Shown here one piece after another: positions 1-12,975 of a DNA stretch of 64,000 nucleotides. Every line of letters starts with the position of its first letter. The stretch's first letter is position 1. The notes below the pieces were generated by a model, which had not been told where the DNA came from, made no database searches, and saw only the letters and a program-made list of their open reading frames with translations. The position numbers and the translations under genes were made by a program. Source of the stretch: Bubalus kerabau (taxonomy: Eukaryota > Chordata > Mammalia > Artiodactyla > Bovidae); contig NC_073624.1 of assembly GCF_029407905.1 (NCBI RefSeq), positions 8,258,501-8,322,500 of the forward strand. The letters run 5' to 3'.

Positions 1-1051
1 GAGAGAGAAAGAGAGAATGAAAGACAGACAGAAACAGATACTACTTAACTGCAAACTTGTTGGAATTCTGGGCATGGAATTTGAAACAACACTCCTGTTC
101 TCCCAGGAGCTCAGATTCTAAAATATTCTGAGTGTCTAATTGTGTACTTTGGGTGGTTCTCTGCATCTGTGAAGTGAGAGTAACTGCCCTTCCTGTAGGA
201 ATAGAAACGCCCTGCTTCTGTGAGAATATCGCATTTTCCCTTATAACACATGCCACCTTCAACGATGGGCACAGCTTGTTTTTCAGCTTTTCCAGTGAAG
301 AAAGTAGGTAGCAAACTCTCAGATTGTGAGAGAGGGAGTGTTGAGGCCTAGGAAGAGCTCCAGGTGTGAAGTGCCCTGCTAGACGGGGCCCAGAGTTCCC
401 AAAGATGAGCTTCCCAGCCCCTCACCCTCTGAGTAACCCCACTTCCTCACCACAGCCCCTCGCCACCACCGTAACTCCTGTTATAATCTGGGACATTCTC
501 TGCCTCCCTGACACCCCCACCAATTCCATGGTCATCCTTTGCTCACGTCTTTTAAAAGAAAATGTGAGTAGTGCTGGGGGCAAATCGTAACTGATGAGCA
601 ATTTGTTGGTTATTGAAGACTGGGCGATCTGGAAAGATAGCATCTGGTTTGAAGTGCCTGTTTCACTTCCATCTTGCTGGCCTGAGGAGTTTCTGAAAAG
701 TGCCTTTATGTTTAAGTTACCTGTACAACTTATGAAAGTCGTTAAAGACCCTTAAACCAGGGGAAAGGAGCAGTGTAGTCATGGCCGTATTCTGCCTCAT
801 CAGTTTCTGTTTATGTCTTTTGTCCAATTCATCGCGTCCCGATCTTTGTGTAGCTCTGGGAAGAAAAACTCACCCACCTTGTTTCACAGAGCATTCCCAC
901 AGCTCCCACAGGGGTCTCTGGCTTCCAGTCTGGACATCATGTCTGCAGGGCATGATGTTTTCAGTGGCTGCCCTGCCTTCAGGGTTGTTGGTAGTTTTGC
1001 ATATTGTTCAGAGTTGGGCAGTGGCCTTCCCATAGATTTCAGGGGATTTAA

Positions 1052-1256
1052 GGACCTCCCTGGTGGCTCAGATGGTAAAGCGTCTGTCTACAATGCGGGA
1101 GACCCAGATTCGAGCCCTGGGTTGGGAAGATCCCCTGGAGAAGGAAATGGCAACCCACTCCAGTACTGTTGCCTGGAAAATCCCATGGACAGAGGAGCCT
1201 GGTAGGCTACAGTCTATGGGGTCGCAGAGAGTCAGACACGACTGAGCAACTTCACT
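1052..1256 (+). mobile_element. Bov-tA SINE
   Basis: The full head-to-tail sequence is present: a tRNA-Glu-like head (CTCCCTGGTGGCTCAGATGG, then GATTCGAGCCC) followed by a Bov-A body ending in ACACGACTGAGCAACTTCAC. Confidence 0.92.
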
Positions 1257-3275
1257 AAGAGCCTCTCAATTCCCATACACCTCTTTCTACTGCTTGATAC
1301 GCTCTGCTCATGGCATCTGAACTACGGGGTCTAGAAGTTGGTGGTTTCTAATGTGTTTTTAAATAGGGTCATTTCTCAGAATCCCTCATTCTCATCATAT
1401 AAACCTGTGTCTCAAATGTAACACTACTTAAACCGTACCAAGTGCAGAGTGCCAGATAGCAAAGAATTACATATTCTAGGTCCTATGCTTTCTTTCCTGA
1501 TGTCTGAAGCTCTGCATATCTTGAGGGAACAGGAGCGATGGCACAGATAGGAAGCTGGTGTTCAAGTCCAGAAATTAAGGAATGCCTCTGTATTTCAGAT
1601 GAAAAGTCATAGAAGAGGCGGGTCCTGTGTGGTTCACTTTGTTTCCAAACAGAGTTTCCCCACAGCCTCTCTCTCTGACATTTAAAGTTGTACAAGCCAG
1701 AAAGTTAAGGTGAAAACTAAGAAAAATATTCTGGCAGTCAGGGCTGCTGCAGAGGAATAACCTTTTAAAGGAAAACATGGACATTCTCCTGACCCAAACA
1801 AATGACAGATAAATTTCCTGTAATCTTCCTAGATATGAGAGAAGAGCCTAATTTGTCTCTTCCCTCTCAGCCTCTTGTTATTCTCCTGTGAGCCCTTGAA
1901 GAAAAGCAGAGATCACATTTTCTAATGCCTCAGTTACCCCTTACCAGTTCATTATTGCCCCATATGCATATAGTAGGAAAACCTTGGTACCTTGGCAAGC
2001 CCATGAGGAAATCATCTGTTTATCCAATAGGTTAGGGACTTCCCTCTGTATTTCTTGGGTGAGTTTTTTTTGTTTGTTTGTTTTGTCTTGTTTTCATTTT
2101 AAATGGTGTTTCTGCGCACCTAGCCACTGCCCCTGGTGACACTTTCTTCTGAATTGTTGGGAGAATACATACACAGTGTGAAGGCATCACAACTCAGGGC
2201 AGCCAGGGTCGATCCAGAGGCCTCTCAATCGGGCTGGGCCCTGAGAGGCACTCAGACTTGCTGCTGGGTGAGAAAGTGAACCAGTGGTCAGCGCGTTTGA
2301 TTGGTTTGTGGCTCTGCTAGTAGGCCCCATGTTCTCACATTGAAACTGGAAAAAAATGGTCTCGTGTGATGGAGTTCCTGCAGCTCTGTTTCTAATAAGC
2401 TTTACCACATCTTGACTCCTGACCCTTCAGTTCTGCAGTCCGACCCCTTTGTCAGCTTCAGCTGTCGGTGTTGGCCAAGTGCTGCACAGAGACCCAGTTG
2501 CTTAAACTGGCATTTTACTGGGTCCCACGTCAGCTGAAAATCTCCTGTTCATCTGAGTATAGCAGTCTCTGTACCAGGAAGAAATTTCTTCTAAACTCTG
2601 ACAAAAGATTATTTAATGGCTGAAAGTGTCAGGGTTAATTATTATGATCTCTTTTCCTCTGTAGCTGAATTTCTTAATAATAATATTTTTGTTATTTGTA
2701 ACTTGGGAATTATTTCTTATATTATTCTTCATCAAAGGTATATAAACCTTGTTTCAAGATTCTCTTTCCTGAGTACATATGGATAAAATCCATTTTGGTG
2801 AAGCTCTTTTAAAAATAACTCTTGGTGTTCATAACCCCTGAGAAGATAAACCAACCCCAGGCCTCAAAATTTCTTGTAATAAAAGAAAGGAGCTGTGATT
2901 TAACTTTGTAATTCTCAGTCCATCTTTATTAAATAATGAGATCCATGGCATCTTTTCCCCAAGTTTCCATGAATTCTAAAGAACTAGCCCCCCTCCACAC
3001 CAGCCCTGTCCAGTAGCACTTTCAGTGTTGATACAAGTGTTCTGTGTCACCAGCCGTACCCACAGGTACTCCCGAGCACTTAGATGTGGCTAGCTTGAGT
3101 GAAGAGCTGGATTTTTAAATTTATTTTATTTAATTTAAATGGTCACATGTGGGTGGTGGCTGTAGTATTAGACAATAGGATTTTAGGCTTTATTCGGCCA
3201 CTTAGAAACAAGGTGACTTCGGACAGCTCATTTCACTTTTCTGAATTCAAATTCTACTTTTATAAAATTCTTATC

Positions 3276-3695
3276 TGAACATGGAAAAAACCTTAAATGT
3301 CCATCAACAGATATATGGATAAAGAAGATATTCTGCACACACACTGGAATACTACTCAGCCACAAAAAAGAGCGAAGTGATGCCATCTGTAGCAACATTA
3401 ATGAGCCTAGAGATTATCATACTAAGTAAAATAAGGCAGAAAGAAAGGCAAATACCGTATGATGTCACTTTCTGTGGAATCTGAAGTATGACACAAATGA
3501 AACAAACAGACGCACAGATGTAGACAGCGGCCTTGTGGTTGCCAAGGAGCGGGGAGGCGAGGGACAGATGGACTGGGAGTTTGGGATTGGCAGATGTCAG
3601 CTATAATATATATATGTATAACTGATTCACTTTGCTCCACACCAGACAACACAACATTGTCAATCAACTATACTTCAATAAAATAAGTGAAAAAA
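3276..3695 (+). mobile_element. L1 3' end fragment
   Basis: It has the typical L1 3' text: aatactactcagcc, gatgtcactttctgtggaat and ataactgattcactttgctc, ending near TTCAATAAAATAAGTG and an A-rich tail. Confidence 0.85.
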
Positions 3696-3963
3696 ATAAA
3701 ATGCTTCTCTACCCCACAGTTAATTTTGGAGATAAATGAGAGGATACGTGGTTCCTGCTTTTGAGATACGGGCAGAATTATTTGCAGTGAGTGGAGCTTT
3801 CGCTTGGATCTGCCATTCGGGTATCTGAAAGTAGCTTTTAATATATATAGCTCATTAACTTCTGTGAAAACCAGTGTTTGGACACAGGAACTGTCCTTCA
3901 GTAAATAAAATTCTCCTTAATTTCACTTTCCTCTCTACTCTTGGATTAAAAAACAGTTGCTGA

Positions 3964-4070
3964 GGGACTTCCCTAGAGGAAGACTGTGCACTTCCACTGT
4001 AGGGGCGCAGATTTGATCCCTGTTTGGGGAAGTAAGATCCCACGTGCCTTGAGGCACAGCCAGTAAAATA
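3964..4070 (+). mobile_element. CHR-type tRNA-derived SINE (cetartiodactyl)
   Basis: GGGACTTCCCTAGAGG, then GCACTTCCACTGTAGGGG, TTTGATCCCTGTTTGGGGAA and GTAAGATCCCACGTGCC follow the CHR consensus. Confidence 0.85.
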
Positions 4071-5166
4071 AGAGCAATTTGCTGAAAATCGTTGAGAGTC
4101 AGAGAACCACTAGCCACACACAGTACTCTGTTAAGGTTCTCTTTCGGTTGAATATTGGCAGGACTACTCTTTTATTAGCTTGCCCTCTTCATGGTAATTT
4201 TTTTTTTTTTTAATCTCTTTTAAAACAAGTAAGTGGATAGGTTGGAAATAATGTATATATTTTTAATTTCTGGGCAGCTTGCCAAGAGACTGAAGTGTTC
4301 ACCAGCGGGGACCCAGTGGTGATTCCAGCACAGATGAGGGTCTAGTTTGCGGACAAATTGCTCACTTTTTAAAAAGCTTATAAAGATGGAAGATGACAGA
4401 ATTGTAGGCTGAAAGGAAATGTTGTTTGTTTTGATTTGAAGTGAAGTGTTAGTGTGTGTGAGGCATTCTTTCTGAGAGGATCTTGCGTAGCTGATGCGTT
4501 TGGGTGAGAGTGGGCTCTCCCCTGGGCCTCGGCCCTTGCCTGTGTGCTCCAGTCCACTTGGGAGTCACAGAAGCTCTGTGTGGTCGTCTCTGAATAGCTG
4601 TCCCTGTGAGCCAGAAAAGTCTGGACAGGATTGACCTGTACCCCTTTCCAGCAAGAGCTCAGAAAAAGACCTCCTCCAAAGCCTGCAGTTTGCACCCGGC
4701 TCCAGCCCAGGCGGGGACCCCGGGCCTGTGCTTCTCAGGGGCTCACTCTCACAGCTGTTAGTGTGGTCCCCTTGGCGCTTTCAGATACATAGATATCTTT
4801 GAGTGAAAGAGCTAGTTTATTTCTGCTTTTTCTTTTTAATTGAGATATGGCTGGTATACATGATATTTGTTTCAGATGTACAACATTACTTTTTTTTTTA
4901 AAAGCAGAGAAGTCTGGCTATCTGAGATGCTGTATCCTCAGCTCAGGAGTGAGACCATTTCACTCTAGTTGGATCCCAGGTTTACAGGACATTTGAGAAA
5001 CGCCACGGTCAAGCGTGTGTTCCAGGATCGGGGCTAACCTGATCCTGGATTTGAAGCTGAAGGAAGACTGTGTTACCATATGGCCTCAGGAATCTTCTCT
5101 TTCATCTCAGGAGAAGACCAGCTGGGCATGTCACTCCCTGGCATTTCATGTTGCCTTTCTGAGAGG

Positions 5167-5290
5167 TCCTGGAGAAGGAAATGGGAGCCCACTCCAGTAT
5201 TCTTGCCTGGAAAATCCCATGGACGGCGGAGCCTCGTAGGCTACCGTCCATGGGGTCGCAAAAAGTCGGACACGACTGAGCGACTTCACT
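5167..5290 (+). mobile_element. Bov-A/Bov-tA SINE, 5'-truncated
   Basis: Only the Bov-A part is present, from CCTGGAGAAGGAAATGGGAG to GACACGACTGAGCGACTTCA. Confidence 0.88.
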
Positions 5291-5603
5291 TTCTGAGAGG
5301 CAGCAGCCTTCTTGTCTCTCTTCCTGCTGCTGTAGGTCACCAGCAGTGTGTGTTCCGACGTCAGGGGTCAGTGACTAGCGCGGAACTGCCTCCTTGTCCA
5401 GTTGCTATCAAATCCTAAAATAACTCTAGAATGAGTTGTATGTTCCATGCATTTTCCTTGTTGAATCTGAGGAGGAATCCAACAGGGAGCTGTCTTGGAC
5501 AGACCATCAGAAGTAGTCTTCCTGATACAGGTTCTTGATACAGTTTAATACCTAAAATGTATAATAGGTATTCAGTTTCATTTAATAGTTTTGGAAGTAT
5601 CTG

Positions 5604-5870
5604 TTGCTGCTAAGTCGCTTCAGTCGTGTCCGACTCTGTGCGACCCCATAGACGGAAGCACCAGGCTCCCCCGTCCCTGGGATTCTCCAGGCAAGAACAC
5701 TGGAGTGGATTGTCATTTCCTTCTCCAATGCAGGAAAGTGAAAAGTGAAAGTGAAGTCGCTCAGTCGTGTCCGACTCCTAGTGACCCCGTGGACTACAGC
5801 CTACCAGGCTCCTCCATCCATGGGGTTTTCCAGGCAAGAGTACTGGAGTGGGGTGCCATTGCCTTCTCCC
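5604..5870 (-). mobile_element. Bov-A2 SINE dimer with target-site duplication
   Basis: Two Bov-A monomers in antisense are joined by a GAAAGTGAAAAGTGAAAGTG linker. GAAGTATCTG flanks both sides (5594-5603 and 5871-5880). Confidence 0.92.
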
Positions 5871-6994
5871 GAAGTATCTGAGATGGTTTTAAAGATAGTA
5901 TCTGAGATACTTTGCCATATCTTTTCAAGATAGTGAAGGAGTTTAAGTTACTTGTTGAAGCTATGTACTAACTTTTCTTAAACAATGAAATCCTAAAGAA
6001 TTACGCATTCGGGGGAGCCCTGATGGATATCTGATGATGGTGGTGATTTAAAATCCTTCAGCCTAATGGGAGGTTATTTGCAGAGGAGCGGAGGTGATTC
6101 AGAGCTTGTATCTAACAGGTAACCTAGACATTTTGGTTATGGGGCTTCAAAAAGGAATGTCTGTGTGTGCTGCAGCATGAACTGTGTATTGGAATGACGG
6201 ACTGATCTGGAGCGCTAGGCTGGGCTGTGGTGTGAAAGCTGGATACAAACAGGCCTGGCATGTAGGCCAAAGACAGACTTGGAAGGCCAAGTTCAGAATA
6301 TTTGACCCCTCACATTTTAAGCTTTTGAAATTCACTGTACCTGTTGGTATTCATGCCATGCAGAATTGTGTGATGACTTTTACCTCCCAGTCTCAAGTCT
6401 TTTGCCCTGTCAGTGGGGTCAAGGTTGAAGACCCGGGAGCAGCTTGCACTTCTGAAAAGGAAAAGCTGCGCATCCTTAAGCCTCCGTTTTTGACCTTCGT
6501 GCTTGGTAGTTGGCTCCCCTGCTGGTTTGGGTGGGGTGACAGCCCAAGTGCCGAAACAGGGGTGGTTGGCCAGCCTGCTACCAAAACAGGATGTGTGTGG
6601 AGCACGTTTTCTGCCTGTTAGTGGGGATCCTTGCTTGCCCTGGAGTGCGTGATCTTTCCCCATAGCCCATCACCAAAGCTTTTTCTTTGACTCTCCTGGA
6701 CTTAGTTCTGGTTTTCATTGTCATGGCCAGTCCCTGGACTGTCGACCCAGCTCTTTGGTTAATATCATTATTGCTGGTTATTTTTGTAGACACTTTGGCA
6801 TGACAGATAAAAACAGAAAGACAAAAAATGGAAGTCAGCCCCAGTTAGCTCTCAGCATTTGACTCCACACCCACACGTTCTCTTCAGAAGTAGAATGGCA
6901 CAGAAAAAAAAAATAAGTTTAAAACAGTAACAATGCCAGAAGCTTATTAAGCAGAGCTTCCAGCAGATGGTGGAGCATTTTCACTGTAATGCTG

Positions 6995-7165
6995 AGAACC
7001 ACTGCCGCAGGGGCCTGTATAGTTGCCGTTTTGTGGATGAGGATACCGAAGAGTGGAGGATCAGAGGCCTTGCCTGAGGTCACAGCACCAGTGGAAGACA
7101 GAGGTAGATCCAATCCGGGTCTTCTGGCTCCAAACCCCAGGCTGATTCCTGAAGGTCACAGTCTA
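6995..7165 (+). mobile_element. MIR SINE relic
   Basis: The MIR core TTTTGTGGATGAGGATACCG, GCCTTGCCTGAGGTCACAGC and CCAATCCGGGTCTTCTGGCT are recognisable. Confidence 0.8.
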
Positions 7166-9399
7166 ATGATTCTTACTGATAGTGGAATTTCATGATGATG
7201 ACCTGATGTAAGCTCACCAAAATGTCAACTTTGTAAATATTAAAAATTGAGAACAGTGTCAGATCAAGAACCAGGGTTGGCGGGGAAAGTGAAAGTTAGT
7301 AGGGAGGGTGTATGTGAAAGTTACTCCATCATTTTAAAGCCATCTGTTAAAATTGCTTCCAAGTTGCTGCTCCTGTATGCTGGCTTGAAGGCCGTGGGCA
7401 TCTCTTCTCTGTCTTAACTCTTAGTTAAATCAGAGGTTCTGAATTTTTTTTTTTTTTTTTGGTGCCACTGATGCTCCTTGGGAAATCTTGCATGTCCTCT
7501 CACTAGGCGGTTTCCCAGGCAAGTAACCCAGAACTCAGCACACAATTTCCAGGGATTCACAGATGATCTAAAGTAGTACAGCGTGCCCCAGGTTAAGAGC
7601 CCCTGCTCTGCCTGGATATGGAGTCCCAGGGAAAACGGTTGCCCTAATGGTGTTGTGAACCCAGTGACACAGCAGCCTCCGAGCTCCCCACCCGCTCGCC
7701 CTAGAGCAAGGGCCGCGTTTCTGGAGCTGCCTTCCATGGAGTGGGATTGCCAGGCCAGTCCCAGCAGCAGCATATGGAGTCCATCCTGGCTGAAGCAGGT
7801 CCTCGTCAGAGTGTGAGGAAAACGGCAAACGGGCAAACAGCCGCCGATGCGTTGACTCTCAGAAATACGTACTTTGCAGGTTGAAACACTGGCCCTGAAA
7901 GGGCTCAGGAGATTCAACTCCACCAGTCTGTGGGTGCCTGCGCCGCCAGCAGAGATGCAGTCCTGAGTTAACTGTTCAGAAAAGTTATCCAGACCTGACT
8001 CGGCATACTGTGCAGTCACGTAGCCCCCGGTGGTGGGGAGTGAGCAAGTAAAATCCTTTTTTCTCATCTGCAGTGTCACCTCTCCCCTGCCTTCTGGACT
8101 AGGGAGACAGGGGCTTTCACATTTTACTGGCACCAGCCTCCTCGAAGAGCTTTTATTAAAGATTAAAATTCCTGAAGCTCAGAAATCTGCGTTAGATTCT
8201 TACTCTCCAAGACTTCCTAAGCAAGTACCCTCCAAGACTTCTGGAACCCCACTTGGGGAAACACTGGACTAGGGTCGCAGGCCTCGCTCCCCTTGATGGC
8301 ATAGAATGCTGCTGTTCACCTCGCCGCAGGAGTCCTGGAGTGGAGGGTAGCCCCGTCCACCTGAGTCAGGAGTCAGTGATGGATCTCCCAAGACAGTTGA
8401 GGTTGTTGCAGTGTGCCTGAGCGCAGGCAGCTGGTGCCCCTCGTCTCCAGTGCTGGGAAAAGCCCACCTCGCTGCCGCCCGAGTGGCCTTGCCCTGCGGC
8501 TGGGGTGAGTTGGGCAGAGTTCCTGCGCTGCCCAGACCCATGTGACAGACTTCTGTGCCGGGGCCATGGGACATGGCAGAATTCACTTTGGAGGGAATCT
8601 GATTATATAGCGACTCCCTCTGCTCTGTTGAGCCCTCTGAGAGAGGGCTGATGGAGAGAGGGGTGGGGAGCTGTGTGCCCCTTGACATGGCCCGAGGTCG
8701 CGTCTCAAGTCCTCCTTTCTGTCCCGTTGCCAGTATTTGAGCGAATGATGAGGCGGCGTTTGTCTCCAGAGGAAGAGCCAGGACAGGAAAGCAAAATATA
8801 GAAGACCAGATTAAAATCTCTGGTGGTGGTTACTTTTTGGTAACTTAAAAAAACAAAACAACTCAATCAGAGAAGTATGTTTCCTCTGAACCACTCCCAC
8901 CCTCCTCCTACCTGGCTTATGTGGAAATAGACACACACGAAAAGCTCTGGATTTGGACATCAGGAGAACTAGAGCCTGGTCTTCGTTCTGCAGCCGATTA
9001 GGATGTGACCCCACGCAAGTCAGTTCCTTTATAAAGTGTGGAAACAGCAGGTACTCAGGAGCTCACATCAGGCCATTTCCATCTTGAAAACCTTAGGGAA
9101 AACACACAGAAACTGTTCACAGCAGATCCCGGGAGCCACTTTATCCATGGCAAGGTTGACGGGCACAATCCCGCTTTATTTCTTCTCTCCATTTCATTTT
9201 CTCTAGTACCCCTGGAGAAGAGAGCAAAGTCCTGAGCCCTCCAAGGCCCTGTGCAGCTCCCCTCTTCCTGCGTCTCCTCCCACTCTTCCCACGTCACTCT
9301 GCTCTGCCAGCCTGGCCACTTGGCGGGTTCTGCCCCAGGCCACTCTGCTTGCTGCTCTCCTGCCTGCAGGGCTCATTCCCCCTCCTCTGGGTCTCAGCC

Positions 9400-9600
9400 C
9401 TGGCATCACAGCAGCATCACACCAGGAAGTCTTTCCCTGACCACAGTGTATAAATCCTGTCCCATCACTCTCTGTCACCCATACCCAGCTCTGTATTCCT
9501 CAGAGCCTGTATTGCTTCCTCCTGTGGTAGGTGTTTATATGTCTGACACCTCATTCTTCAGTGGAGTGTAAGCTCCATGAGAACATGGACATCCCAGCGC
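9400..9600 (+). mobile_element. L2-like LINE relic
   Basis: The 3' text GGAGTGTAAGCTCCATGAGA and surrounding order resemble L2 3' ends. Further L2-like stretches lie near 14085-14190 and 14450-14545. Assignment is from memory of the consensus. Confidence 0.5.
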
Positions 9601-10036
9601 CAGCTGACACATGGGCTCTCAGTTAACATGCATGGGGAGTGTTAGCACTTCGTGACGTCTGGGGGGACAACACCTCTTGAATCCACGTCTCCTCTCCTCC
9701 TCCTCCATGTGTTAAAATGGCTTTCTGCCCCTTATACCTCACTGGCATCACTCTGAGACTGCTGGCCTTGTCCTAAGTATCATGATCCTCTGGAAACTTG
9801 GCTAGCCTTGTTTTGTCTGACCTGCCCACTGTCGGCATCTCTTTTTCTTGAAGCTTAGTTTCTGTATCTGCTTTGCATTGCTTTCTCCCACCCCTGTGAG
9901 CCTTCTCAGGTTCTTTTGCTGGGCTCTCTTTATCACCTCTGCTTAAATGCCAAGATTTTCTTAAGATTCATCCTGGGAAGTGTTTTCTTCCATCTCTCCA
10001 TGACATATATCACATCCCTAGATGATGCCGTATGCA

Positions 10037-10088
10037 TGCACACACACACATGTACACACATGTGTGCATGCACGCACACACACACACC
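10037..10088 (+). repeat. Interrupted (CA)n microsatellite
   Basis: CACACACACACATG, TACACACATGTGTGCATG and CACACACACACACA runs alternate, giving an alternating purine-pyrimidine tract. Confidence 0.9.
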
Positions 10089-10970
10089 GCTTGCACATCT
10101 CTTGAGAGGATGTCTCACAATCAGCTCACATCCAGCATGGCCCCCAGTAAGCATAGTCTCTTATGTAATGCCCCAGGCTTATTCCTCCTGTATCCTTTCT
10201 CTGGGAATATTGATGGCATGACCATGTACTTGGTCACCCCATATTTTTCTTCTGAAAAATGGCCTCTTGATCTCTACTAGAGTGATCGTGTAAAAATGCA
10301 GTTCTCAATATTTTGCGATTCTCAACGTAATAACTGATTCCAGGAAGGTATTGTCAATAGATGCTAAAAGCATGAAGTGCTTAGGGAACAGGATTTTCAC
10401 AAGGCCTCCAAGTGTTACCCCACAGATTATGTATTAATTACAGAGGGGGAGTGCTTCCTTCAGAATGAGGAGAGCTGGGGTCACCTTTCACACTCAGCAC
10501 TGCAGTCCGTTGGGCAGCACGGCATTGCGTGTGCCGCTGATGCTGAAAAGTGCACTCAGCTCTGTGCTCTTCCTGCCAAAAACATTTAACCTAAATCTAA
10601 TCATGGGGAAGCAGCCAAATTCAGATTATATGACATTCTTTCCACAGGACAAGCTGGTTTAGACACACTTAAGGCAGCATCAGGAAAAGTGAAAAAGGCA
10701 AGAGTTCCGTTTCAGATTGAGACTGAGTAGTAAACAATTAAATGTTGTGCATGATTCTTGATTACATCTTGGATTAAGGGGGAAAATCCAAACAGCTGTA
10801 GAAGACATGTGAGGGGCGGTTGAAATTCAAACACAGACTGTACTTTAGACTATATGATTGAATAATGTTCATTTTCTGAGGTGTGCTAAAGATATTTTAG
10901 TTACAAAGGAGAATGTCTTTATTCTTAAGAAATGCATATGTAGAATTTAGGGATAAAATATTATGATTGG

Positions 10971-11840
10971 CAGTCATCACTCTGTATCTACAGGTGGTGG
11001 ATTCAACCAACCACAGATTGAAAATATTTGGGGGAAAAAATCCCAGAAAGTTCCCAAAACCAAAACTTGAATTGTCCACACACTGGAAACTATTTGCATA
11101 GCAGTCGCTTTTAGGGGTCATAAGTGGAGATGATTTAAAGTACATGGGGGCTTTTCATGAAGATGGCGCTGAAGGCGAAGGAGGAAGCCCCTGCCCCTCC
11201 TAAAGCTGAAGCCAAAGCAAAGGCTTTGAAGGCCAAGAAAGCAGTGTTGAAAGATGTCCACAGCCGCAAAAAAAAAAAATAAGATCCGGACGTCACCCAC
11301 CTTCCGGCGGCCCAAAACACTGCGGTTCAGGAGGCAGCCCAAATATCCTCGGAAGAGCGCCCCAGGAGAAACAAACTTGACCACCATGCTATCATCAAAT
11401 TCCCCCTCACCACCGGGTCAGCCACGAAGAAATTAAAAGACAACAACACCCTGGTATCCATTGTCGATGTCAAGGCCAACAAGCGCCAGATTAAACAGGC
11501 TGTGAAGAAGCTCTATGACATGGACGTGGCTAAGGTCAATACTCTGATCAGGCCTGATGGAGAGAAGAAGGCATATGTTCGACTGGCTCCTGACTATGAT
11601 GCTTTGGATGTTGCCAACAAAATTGGGATCATCTAAACTGAGTCCAGCTGGCTAATTCCAAATATAAAAGTTTTAACTATGTAAAAAAATAATAATTTTT
11701 AAAAAGTAATAAAAAAAGTACATGGGGGAATGTGCGTAGATATGTGCATTTTGTGTAAGGAGCTTGAGCGTCTGTGGGCTTTGGTGTCCATGGGGGATCC
11801 TGGAGCCAGTCACCTGCAGATGCCAAGGGACGACTGACTG
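10971..11840 (+). mobile_element. Tigger/MER2-type DNA transposon MITE, split by a pseudogene
   Basis: The left terminus CAGTCATCACTCTGTATCTA and the reverse complement of the right terminus, CAGTCAGTCGTCCCTTGGCA, are related inverted repeats. Internal GGATTCAACCAACCACAG and AGATGATTTAAAGTACATGG match the family. The RPL23A pseudogene interrupts it at 11151-11714. Confidence 0.8.
11151..11714 (+). pseudogene. RPL23A: RPL23A processed pseudogene
   Basis: An intronless copy of the ribosomal protein L23a mRNA. ATG is at 11163 and the ancestral stop TAA at 11634-11636, followed by the 3' UTR (CTGAGTCCAGCTGGCTAATT) and an A-rich tail with an AATATAAAAG-type signal region. It is disabled: an A-run near 11270-11282 adds bases and an in-frame stop, and a one-base loss near 11362 (AGCGCCCCAGGAG) shifts the frame again. 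The 14-bp target-site duplication AAAGTACATGGGGG lies at 11137-11150 and 11715-11728, showing L1-mediated insertion into the transposon. No function is expected. Confidence 0.95.
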
Positions 11841-12345
11841 CAGCTCACTTTCAAGTGATTTCATCAACAAACCAGCAAAACCGTGTGTGTGTGTGCACGT
11901 GTGCACAGGAGAGGAACACAAATATGGCTGAAAGGTGCCCGGCGAGTCTAGGTCACAGTTGTAAGGTTGGTTATTACTTGCCCTTTCAGTGATCTGTAAG
12001 TTTGAAAAGTTGAGAATTAAAAGCGGCTAGTGCAGGGAAGAGTGAGGAGCCTGTGAGTGCAGACGTGCACAGTGAAATGAATACACAACCAGTTACTAGG
12101 TGTGTTTCTCCTCACTTAGTTTTTTTTGTCCACTTAATTTTTGACACAAAACATCAAGTTGGAAATAACTCCACACCCCTCGTGTACTTGGTCACGCCCC
12201 TCGCCTGGGTGGTGGGATGTTTGATGGGATGGCCTCCATGGCCTCTGATGAGGCAGAGAACTGCTCTCACTCAGATTGTCTCTCCTCTGTCTGCTTTCAC
12301 GGTTTTGCCTGTGTTTTAGCTTTCAGAAGTTTAGTTGTGATGTAT

Positions 12346-12975
12346 CAGATCAGATCAGATCAGTCGCTCAGTCGTGTCCGACTCTTTGTGACCCCATGAA
12401 TCGCAGCACGCCAGGGCTCCCTGTCCATCACCAACTCCCGGAGTTCACTCAGACTCACGTCCATCGAGTCAGTGATGCCATCCAGCCATCTCATCCTCTG
12501 TCGTCCCCTTCTCCTCTTGCCCCCAATCCCTCCCAGCATCAGAGTCTTTTCCAATGAGTCAACTCTTCCCATGAGGTGGCCAAAGTACTGGAGTTTCAGC
12601 TTTAGCGTCATTCCTTCCAAAGAAATCCCTGGGCTGATCTCCTTCAGAATGGACTGGTTGGATCTCCTTGCAGTCCAAGGGACTCTCAAGAGTCTTCTCC
12701 AACACCACAGTTCAAAAGCATCAATTCTTCAGCACTCAGCGTTCTTCACAGTCCAACTTTCACATCCATACATGACCACAGGAAAAACCATAGCCTTGAC
12801 TAGACGAACCTTTGTTGGCAAAGTAATGTCTCTGCTTTTGAATATGCTATCTAGGTTGGTCATAACTTTCCTTCCAAGGAGTAAGCGTCTTTTAATTTCA
12901 TGGCTGCAGTCACCATCTGTAGTGATTTTGGAGCCCAGAAAAATAAAGTCTGGCACTGTTTCCACTGCCTGGCAT
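12346..12975 (-). mobile_element. BovB (RTE) LINE 3' end, antisense
   Basis: The GATCAGATCAGATCAG tail is followed by the BovB 3' region. On the minus strand it still encodes reverse-transcriptase C-terminal residues (IFLGSKITTDGDCSHEIKRR, VVMYGCESWTVKNAE). 5'-truncated and not autonomous. Confidence 0.92.

Noticed and set aside
7414..8133. 239-codon minus-strand open frame
   Set aside because: Intron sequence without known motifs. A T-run gives a poly-Lys artefact near its C-terminus and no splice or conservation support is visible.
11163..11636. Functional RPL23A gene
   Set aside because: Intronless, flanked by a target-site duplication, with two frameshifts and a premature stop.
12729..12965. 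78-codon minus-strand frame resembling reverse transcriptase
   Set aside because: It is the C-terminal scrap of BovB ORF2 in a 5'-truncated element, not a host gene.
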